Shown here piece by piece: positions 59,053 through 64,000 of a DNA stretch of 64,000 nucleotides. The stretch comes from Ricordea florida (Eukaryota > Cnidaria > Anthozoa > Corallimorpharia > Ricordeidae). A program made the position numbers and the translations under genes. Each line of letters begins with the position of its first letter. Within the stretch, counting starts at the first letter, position 1. The DNA lies in contig OX453276.1 of assembly GCA_949710005.1 (NCBI GenBank), forward strand, positions 10,541,053 to 10,605,052. Direction: 5' to 3'. The notes beneath the pieces are model-generated. The model worked only from the letters and a program-made list of their open reading frames with translations. It was not told where the DNA came from and did no database searches.

Positions 59053-59649
59053 ATGGATGATTACAATAGAATTTACCCTGGATTACCTAATAATTTAGAT
59101 CCAGTCAATTTCAGACTTCAAAAAGCAAGTGAAGTACAACAAAATCTTGAAAGGGAAATAAAACATTACGAAGATGTAAGGAAAAAATACAATCGCGCTA
59201 GAGGAATATGCACAAAAATTAGTGTTTCTGGTGGTTTGATTTCCATTATTCTATCAGCAAGTGGCTTGGGAACTTCTCTTAGTGGTTTTGGAGCTATTAT
59301 TGGTGTTCCGTTGGGTGTTGTAGGCGGAATTTTTGGTGGAGTATCTGTTATATTTGGTGCAGCATCAAAAAGACTTTCAAATAAAGTTAGTAAACACGAA
59401 CAAACCGCAGCAATTGCAAAATCAAAATTAAACACCATTAACGACTTGGTTTCAAAGGCATTGAAAGATAATGTTATATCTGATCAAGAATTTTCCATAA
59501 TTTTAGCAGAGTTGGAAAAGTTTCAAAAACTAAAACTAGAAGTTCGTCAAAAATTTAGGAGAGACACAGAAAAAAACTTAAACATGTCGCAGATAAGAAG
59601 AGAAGTTCGATCAGAGCTATTAAAAGAGTTAACCAATCCAGGACATTAA
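59053..59649 (+). CDS. Glycine-zipper membrane protein (198 aa)
   Basis: A helical N-terminus (LQKASEVQQNLEREIKHYED) is followed by a long Gly/Ser/Ala-rich hydrophobic domain (about 58-98; GFGAIIGVPLGVVGGIFGGV) and a charged helical C-terminus (DQEFSIILAELEKFQKLKLE). To my knowledge proteins of this layout are frequent, uncharacterised predictions in cnidarian genomes; their presence inside this element suggests many are Polinton genes. Function unknown. Confidence 0.75.
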   Translation: MDDYNRIYPGLPNNLDPVNFRLQKASEVQQNLEREIKHYEDVRKKYNRARGICTKISVSGGLISIILSASGLGTSLSGFGAIIGVPLGVVGGIFGGVSVIFGAASKRLSNKVSKHEQTAAIAKSKLNTINDLVSKALKDNVISDQEFSIILAELEKFQKLKLEVRQKFRRDTEKNLNMSQIRREVRSELLKELTNPGH

Positions 59650-59774
59650 AAATTTCATATGAGAGAACAGATGTAGGATGTAATTGTTTTGCAGGTATTA
59701 GAAAAGTCAGCGAAGCCGGCCCGCCCTACGGGTTATAAGAAATTAATTAACTTTGCATTTTATTCTTGACTCAA
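59650..59774. other. Intergenic spacer with GC-rich segment
   Basis: The 125-bp spacer contains an unusually GC-rich run (gaagccggcccgccctacgg) in otherwise AT-rich DNA, able to form a short ccg/cgg hairpin. No gene is visible. Confidence 0.4.
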
Positions 59775-59810
59775 TTTAAAGACCAGATTATCTGGAACAC
59801 AAAGAATAAA
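59775..59810 (+). promoter_or_regulatory. TTTAAAG box before 59811 gene
   Basis: tttaaagaccagattatctg, then gaacacaaagaataaa, 36 nt before ATG 59811. The second half is a ccag-attat-ctgg palindrome instead of TTAC-GTAA. This spacing decides the start codon. Confidence 0.68.
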
Positions 59811-61361
59811 ATGTTATTAAACGACTTCAAAAATAGATATCCAAGCGCTAATCTTGATAAATTTACATTTGTGAATGATTCATATGGAGGATATATTAAG
59901 TGGAAAGTTAATGGAACAACAATCATGTCTAATGATGATCCTACTGGGAAAACATGGATTGAAAATCTTTCTAATAATTTGAAAACATTATTATGGCAAG
60001 ATTTAGGCTTGAGTGAATTGAATAACTTGAATTCATTTCCAAAGAGTTTAACCATGACTAACCAAAGTTATCCTATACCAGCTATTAAATTTGATGACTT
60101 TTCAACTGACATAACAAAAATTCTAACCTCACTAGATATATATGTTTCAAATACAAAGAAATTCACAGCAAAGATGCGTGATGTTTTTACCAATCAAGTT
60201 GTGACTTTCAAGTTTGGTAAACAAAGTAGAAAATGGTTGAACGGACCTGATATGAACTATTGGCCTCAACAACTTAACTTTGCAGTTTGGTGTGCAACAT
60301 CTGGTTGCGGTATTAGTCCTTTTGAAAGTCTAAATTATCCCAAAGTAGTGAATAGCTTCATTAAGTTTCATATATATTTCACAATAAGACGAATACTGTA
60401 TGAACTAGGCCTTCCCTTACCTGATGAGCAACCCTTTGTAATAAACAATAATCCCTATAGTAAAGTAGCATATCAACGTTTGTGCGCAGAATTTAGCATA
60501 TCAAAAAACTCAGACTTTAGATGGAAAGGTGGTAGAAACGGAGGATTGGGAGATATATTTCTCGATTATGGTTCTGGATATCATGGGAAAGGCGGGGGAT
60601 ACCAAAATGTACATGTAGTAAGAAATTACGATCATGAAGCAGACCAATGGCCTGGTGAAGGTGGTAAATTCGCCGATGACGGTGGTAAGAAAGAAAAAGG
60701 TGATCTAATATCATTCATTCGTAATGATGACTTTGTTGATTTCAAATATGCTTGGTTTATTCCTACAAATGGACATGGACTCACTAAAGCTGGACTTGGT
60801 AGATTGAATCGATCCGCTGAAGCTTTTGTTTACTGTATATTGGGAGCACAAGTTAACACTAGAAACTCTATTTATGGTAATGGAGGTGGAGCAATCGAGA
60901 CACAACAAGAATTCTTGGCTTTATTTGAAAGTAGCGTGATTGAGAATGACATTTCTAGTTCTATCCAAAGATATCAATTAGCTGTACAAGAAGCGAAATT
61001 ACGGCTTGATTTAGCTATTGCTCCAGGTTTGTGGCTGATGCCAAGTAATATGATCATAAACACAGAGAGTGTGGTTGGATATAATAACAAACTTATGAAA
61101 GCGACTAATGATATGGAATTTGGGGTGAATAATTACCTAAACACTGAAGCAAAACCGGTTGGAATAAGTCATAACATGGGATCTTCAAAGTTAAAGTTAC
61201 CTCATTCAATAGTTGAGTCAAATCCGAAACCAAAAATCCCTCCAACGCAAAATGAAAAGCCGACCTCGCAACATGAAACCAATCCACAAAGCGAGCACGA
61301 AGTGCGTATATTAACATTTATAATTATCAGTGGTGGGTTAGCGTGGTATCTATTTCGGTAG
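59811..61361 (+). CDS. Large unknown Polinton protein (516 aa)
   Basis: Not recognised. The open frame extends upstream to 59751 without an ATG; I take the ATG at 59811 because the TTTAAAG box lies 36 nt before it, as for the other genes. Features: a WLNGPDMNYWPQQLNFAVWC stretch with CATSGCG; a Gly-rich middle (GYHGKGGGYQNVHVV, DQWPGEGGKFADDGGKK); an FIPTNGHGLTKAGLGRLNRS segment; a Pro/Asn/Gln-rich linker; and a C-terminal hydrophobic anchor (LTFIIISGGLAWYLF). A tail anchor on a large protein suggests a surface or membrane-associated virion protein. I did not find a His-Glu-Cys protease triad pattern I trust. Confidence 0.78.
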   Translation: MLLNDFKNRYPSANLDKFTFVNDSYGGYIKWKVNGTTIMSNDDPTGKTWIENLSNNLKTLLWQDLGLSELNNLNSFPKSLTMTNQSYPIPAIKFDDFSTDITKILTSLDIYVSNTKKFTAKMRDVFTNQVVTFKFGKQSRKWLNGPDMNYWPQQLNFAVWCATSGCGISPFESLNYPKVVNSFIKFHIYFTIRRILYELGLPLPDEQPFVINNNPYSKVAYQRLCAEFSISKNSDFRWKGGRNGGLGDIFLDYGSGYHGKGGGYQNVHVVRNYDHEADQWPGEGGKFADDGGKKEKGDLISFIRNDDFVDFKYAWFIPTNGHGLTKAGLGRLNRSAEAFVYCILGAQVNTRNSIYGNGGGAIETQQEFLALFESSVIENDISSSIQRYQLAVQEAKLRLDLAIAPGLWLMPSNMIINTESVVGYNNKLMKATNDMEFGVNNYLNTEAKPVGISHNMGSSKLKLPHSIVESNPKPKIPPTQNEKPTSQHETNPQSEHEVRILTFIIISGGLAWYLFR

Positions 61362-61553
61362 TTCATGACCATTTCACGTGATTATCATTGTTTTTGGATT
61401 AGTGCTCACGTGTAGAACAATAGATTGCATACTTTTACGACATAGCAACAAGCAAAATGTAAAGTGGATTTGAAATCGAAAAGTAGATTTTATGTTTACT
61501 TTTAAAAGGTCGGTTTCTAACGTCGCTCAGGAATGTGATTACGTCAATGGAAA
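61362..61553. promoter_or_regulatory. Spacer with CACGTG and CRE-like sites
   Basis: This 192-bp spacer has two CACGTG E-box hexamers (61376-61381 and about 61407) and attacgtcaat (about 61539), a cAMP-response-element-like site, upstream of the penton-like gene. Host transcription-factor input is conceivable. Confidence 0.35.
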
Positions 61554-61587
61554 TTTAAAGATGAATATGATGTAATCAAACAAAAAA
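61554..61587 (+). promoter_or_regulatory. TTTAAAG box before penton-like gene
   Basis: tttaaagatgaatatgatgt, then aatcaaacaaaaa, 34 nt before the ATG. Confidence 0.65.
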
Positions 61588-62223
61588 ATGTTGAGCATAA
61601 CCATGTATGAGTCAGAAACAAGGATTTATTTAGATCCGCCGCTGAAAAATCTTCGGGAAATACAGCTCCTTGATTGTAATATACAAACCAAAAGATTGAT
61701 TAATTTCAAGGATCAACAGATATTGTTTAATGATGAGAATCAACCACTAATAATAATACAACCCGGCACATATTCGTTGCGTGATATTCAATCGATATTT
61801 CTTAATGATACTGATAAGGCAAAGATAACAATCATTGAGACAGACACTGTTGACTATCTATATTCAAATAAGAACTTTAACATTAAACTTACGAGAGGGT
61901 TGTCGATTGGTTTAGGGACGCCTGAAGTTATAAATCCTGGTAAATTATACCCTATAAATATACAGATTAAGGAACCACTGAGACTTATGTGTAGTATAGT
62001 GGATAATAAGTCATCATATATGAATAAAACCAAATATGGAGAACTTGTTAAACTCTCGCCATCGCACCTACTTGCAAACATACCCTCAAAGGATTATCCA
62101 ACAATTCCGGTTCGAAAATATGAGACCCTAATAAATCACTTTGATTTAACCATCTTAGATAACAAATGGGAAAAACTCGATCTGAAGGGTTCACCCATAA
62201 CTTTTAGCTTAAGATTTAGGTAA
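61588..62223 (+). CDS. Penton-like minor capsid protein (single jelly-roll)
   Basis: 211 codons. It is beta-rich, with strands such as IYLDPPLKNLREIQLLDCNI, PLIIIQPGTYSLRDIQSIF and LSIGLGTPEVI. The C-terminal pattern HFDLTILDNKWEKLDLKGSP then ITFSLRF resembles the end of Polinton/adintovirus pentons, where a jelly-roll strand pair is followed by a G-x-P-x-x-F motif. It is predicted to sit at capsid vertices. Size fits the family. Confidence 0.72.
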   Translation: MLSITMYESETRIYLDPPLKNLREIQLLDCNIQTKRLINFKDQQILFNDENQPLIIIQPGTYSLRDIQSIFLNDTDKAKITIIETDTVDYLYSNKNFNIKLTRGLSIGLGTPEVINPGKLYPINIQIKEPLRLMCSIVDNKSSYMNKTKYGELVKLSPSHLLANIPSKDYPTIPVRKYETLINHFDLTILDNKWEKLDLKGSPITFSLRFR

Positions 62224-62285
62224 ATTTTTGTTATGTAACCATTTTTGGGTTATATAACATAATTATTAGTAACAGAAATATAAGA
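62224..62285. terminator. Convergent 3' ends with inverted repeat
   Basis: The plus-strand penton-like gene and minus-strand 62286 gene meet here. gttatgtaacc and gggttatataac are approximate inverses able to form a hairpin. No canonical AATAAA is seen on the plus strand; a role in termination is a guess. Confidence 0.35.
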
Positions 62286-62954
62286 TTATTCATCCGACAA
62301 AGAATTAAAAAATTTTTGCTCCTCAATATCATAATACCAATCCACAAATCTTTCTGGTTTACACGCGTATTCCAATATTTCATTATGTAAATCTTTGTAA
62401 AATTTATTTTTATGGTTTATTTTTTCTTGATTTAAGTATATAATAAAATCCAGTTCTTTAACAAAAAACTTTTCATCGAAATTATTAATATTACATTGCT
62501 TATTATAATAAGCATCTCCACCCATATAATATTCAAAACAATCATCATAATATTGATCAAAACAATGATAATATGGCCCATAATCGCCTCCAACACAATC
62601 TTTTAACCTTGTACTAGCACAATTTAATGCTGATTTTACAAAATTATCAACATCCATTCCATCAATATCAAAATTTATACCAGATTTAAAATTAATCCAC
62701 CGGCCGTCATAAAAAATAATATCATAATCTTCTTCATAATAATTAGAATAAGTAATTTCAAATTTAATAAACTTATTATCATATTTATCAAGATAGCCAT
62801 AAGGATTTTCATCTTCAACATAATGATAATAATCAATAAACTCACGATTTTCTGATATGTTTTTTAACAAATCTTCTTTAATTGACACTATAAAATCGCA
62901 AAAATTCATTTTTTCATCATTAGAGTATCTTTCAAAAATTTTAGTTCTCACCAT
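62286..62954 (-). CDS. Unknown Tyr/Asp-rich protein (222 aa)
   Basis: Not recognised over its length. It is very rich in Tyr, Asp and Asn (YYHYVEDENPYGYLDKYDN; GGDYGPYYHCFDQYYDDC). The C-terminus (ACKPERFVDWYYDIEE) resembles the P-x-R-F/V-x-x-W ending common in small proteins of large DNA viruses. It has its own TTTAAAG box and is read towards the penton-like gene. Confidence 0.72.
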   Translation of the reverse strand: MVRTKIFERYSNDEKMNFCDFIVSIKEDLLKNISENREFIDYYHYVEDENPYGYLDKYDNKFIKFEITYSNYYEEDYDIIFYDGRWINFKSGINFDIDGMDVDNFVKSALNCASTRLKDCVGGDYGPYYHCFDQYYDDCFEYYMGGDAYYNKQCNINNFDEKFFVKELDFIIYLNQEKINHKNKFYKDLHNEILEYACKPERFVDWYYDIEEQKFFNSLSDE

Positions 62955-62983
62955 CTTTTAATAATTTATTTTATATCTTTAAA
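62955..62983 (-). promoter_or_regulatory. TTTAAAG box before 62954 gene (minus strand)
   Basis: On the minus strand tttaaagatataaaataaat begins 29 nt before the ATG. This shows that the box follows gene orientation. Confidence 0.68.
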
Positions 62984-63014
62984 CTAATATTAAAATCAAA
63001 TTTTTTTTTTATAT

Positions 63015-63413
63015 TTAGCAACATTCTTTACACTGCCTCTTTTGTTTATTATGTTCACATATTCCTTTTCCTTTACACTCTTTACATATATACTTTTGTA
63101 ATTTGTGTTCACATATTTGAGTGCCTTTACATTCTTTACAGTATGACTTAATTTTATTGTGCACACATATTTGTGTTCCTCCACACTCTCTACAGAAATA
63201 TTTATACTTTCCATGAATACAAATATAATCATAATTATTGATATTATCTTTGTGTATTAATTTAATAATCTCCTCATCTGAAAATTTTTTTATTGCATTA
63301 ATAAAATCTTCTTTTCGCATTCTAGATCGCCCTTTAATTTTCAACTCTTTTGCAATATTTTTCAGTTGCACAAATTTCAATTCATCAAGATTCAATCTTT
63401 CTAAATTCTTCAT
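63015..63413 (-). CDS. SAP-domain protein with tandem Cys/His zinc repeats (132 aa)
   Basis: Residues about 1-45 (LDELKFVQLKNIAKELKIKG, RMRKEDFINAI) look like a SAP/Rho-N DNA-binding fold, as at the start of polB. From about residue 60 on there are tandem 18-residue units of the form ICxHxxxxxxCKECKG (ICVHNKIKSYCKECKGTQ, ICEHKLQKYICKECKGKG), ending CKECC. Such units recur in proteins of nucleocytoplasmic large DNA viruses and some protists and probably bind zinc. The ATG (63411-63413) is the last triplet of the right TIR. This is the outermost right gene, reading inward, and a candidate regulator or end-binding protein. Confidence 0.82.
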   Translation of the reverse strand: MKNLERLNLDELKFVQLKNIAKELKIKGRSRMRKEDFINAIKKFSDEEIIKLIHKDNINNYDYICIHGKYKYFCRECGGTQICVHNKIKSYCKECKGTQICEHKLQKYICKECKGKGICEHNKQKRQCKECC

Positions 63414-63440
63414 TTATACTTTCGTAAGTTATTCTTTAAA
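63414..63440 (-). promoter_or_regulatory. TTTAAAG box in right TIR, SAP/Cys gene promoter
   Basis: Exact inverted copy of the polB promoter element; TTTAAAG begins 27 nt before the ATG at 63413. Confidence 0.7.
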
Positions 63441-63550
63441 TTAACATTAAAATCCAAATTTTATTTTGCGGATACTTATGCGGGGATGGTCTTGGATAGG
63501 GATGGTAAATTCTCCGCATCCACTTGGGAGGGAGCAGTATAAGGTTTGGC

Positions 63551-63700
63551 AACGGATCGGCTCGGTATCGGCTTGGTATCGGCTTGGTATCGGCTTGGTG
63601 GTGGGTTGGTGATGGGCTGGTAATGGCTTGGCATCGGCTTGGTATAGACTTGGTGGAGGTTTGGTAATGGCTTGGTATTGGCTTGGTATTGACTTGGCAA
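63551..63700 (-). repeat. 11-bp tandem repeats in the right TIR
   Basis: Mirror of 48296-48445 (tcggcttggta units). The frame-neutral 11-bp period makes the TIR look open in several frames. Confidence 0.9.
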
Positions 63701-63871
63701 AATCTCTGTTTAATTTTCTGATAATTTTTCCTGATTAATCTTTGTTTAATATTTTTACTCAGATTTGACAGAAAATTAATCGTGTGTGCCATACCCCAGA
63801 TAGTGCAACTTTATTAATTGTTTTTTTATAAAAATCATGTTTGTGCCAAAACCCCCCACTACCTACTCTCT

Positions 63872-64000
63872 AAACTTGTTGTCTATACGTAATATTATTG
63901 AAACCTTTCAATCAGAGAATACATACATATATATAGCAAAGAGAAATACTACTCAGAAGTAAGTTATAACATTTGCTTTATTTTCAAATGATCGCATTGA
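63872..64000. other. Right flank of Polinton
   Basis: Begins with the aaact duplication. The remaining sequence is AT-rich without a recognisable feature. Confidence 0.5.

Larger units (their letters stand above)
48125..63871. mobile_element. Intact Polinton/Maverick (adintovirus-type) element
   Basis: 15,747 bp bounded by 461-bp inverted repeats (48125-48585 and 63411-63871) that start AGAGAGTAGGTAGTG, with aaact directly outside on both sides. Fifteen genes cover most of the interior without a stop or frameshift: polymerase B, integrase, capsid, packaging ATPase, penton-like protein, and several unknown or membrane proteins. AG...CT tips agree with Polintons; a 5-bp rather than 6-bp duplication is unusual. 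Base composition is clearly more AT-rich than the flanking host genes. I could not find an adenain-type maturation protease. Confidence 0.95.
63411..63871 (-). repeat. Right terminal inverted repeat of Polinton
   Basis: 461 bp, reverse complement of 48125-48585. The match ends exactly at the start codon of the SAP/Cys protein. The outer tip is followed by aaact (63872-63876), matching 48120-48124. Confidence 0.95.

Noticed and set aside
48125..63871. Integrated giant virus or bacterial contamination
   Set aside because: Size, TIRs, target duplication, protein-primed PolB and retrovirus-like integrase define a Polinton; it is flanked by ordinary host repeats.

Overview
This is a eukaryotic, animal window, most likely from a cnidarian and probably a stony coral. 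I infer this from three intron-bearing or centrosomal animal genes (TSEN2, CEP44, Smoothened), introns packed with palindromic MITEs, tRNA-derived SINEs, a BEL/Pao retrotransposon and a Polinton/adintovirus-type giant transposon. No species can be fixed from sequence alone.

Left part (1-24.2 kb). An apparently fresh BEL/Pao LTR element (190-6119, matching 266-bp LTRs, ggac target duplication, one 1745-codon gag-pol frame) sits in an intron of TSEN2, the catalytic subunit of tRNA-splicing endonuclease. TSEN2 is on the minus strand; I assembled eight exons by hand from splice sites and frame (24195 down to 6209). Its 3' end lies beyond the left edge. Its introns hold two kilobase-scale palindromes (9.47-12.68 kb and 15.03-18.90 kb), nested foldback elements, two copies of a 138-bp MITE with perfect 8-bp duplications, SINEs and minisatellites.

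Middle (24.2-44 kb). A 206-bp bidirectional promoter separates TSEN2 from CEP44 (plus strand, one uninterrupted 652-codon exon). CEP44 converges on Smoothened (SMO, minus strand), for which ten exons are assembled (43976 down to 30371, about 585 aa) with consistent splice phases. The last SMO exon runs into a tandem array whose 171-bp unit equals 57 codons. 44-48.1 kb is repeat-rich sequence without a recognisable gene.

Right part (48.1-63.9 kb). A 15,747-bp Polinton appears intact, with 461-bp terminal inverted repeats (no difference seen by eye) and a 5-bp candidate target duplication (aaact). It encodes SAP-domain protein-primed DNA polymerase B, retrovirus-like integrase, double-jelly-roll major capsid protein, packaging ATPase, penton-like minor capsid protein, a run of small coiled-coil/membrane proteins, a large unknown protein, and at the far end a SAP plus Cys/His-repeat protein. 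Together these make a virus-like replication, integration, packaging and capsid set.

The most novel signals are in the Polinton. A TTTAAAG box lies 27-37 nt before the start codon of nearly every gene, often followed by TTAC-N-GTAA. The TIRs themselves carry this promoter and the start codons of both outermost genes, each of which begins with a SAP-like module. The TIRs also hold an 11-bp tandem repeat and a 27-bp exact match to the 3' end of polB.
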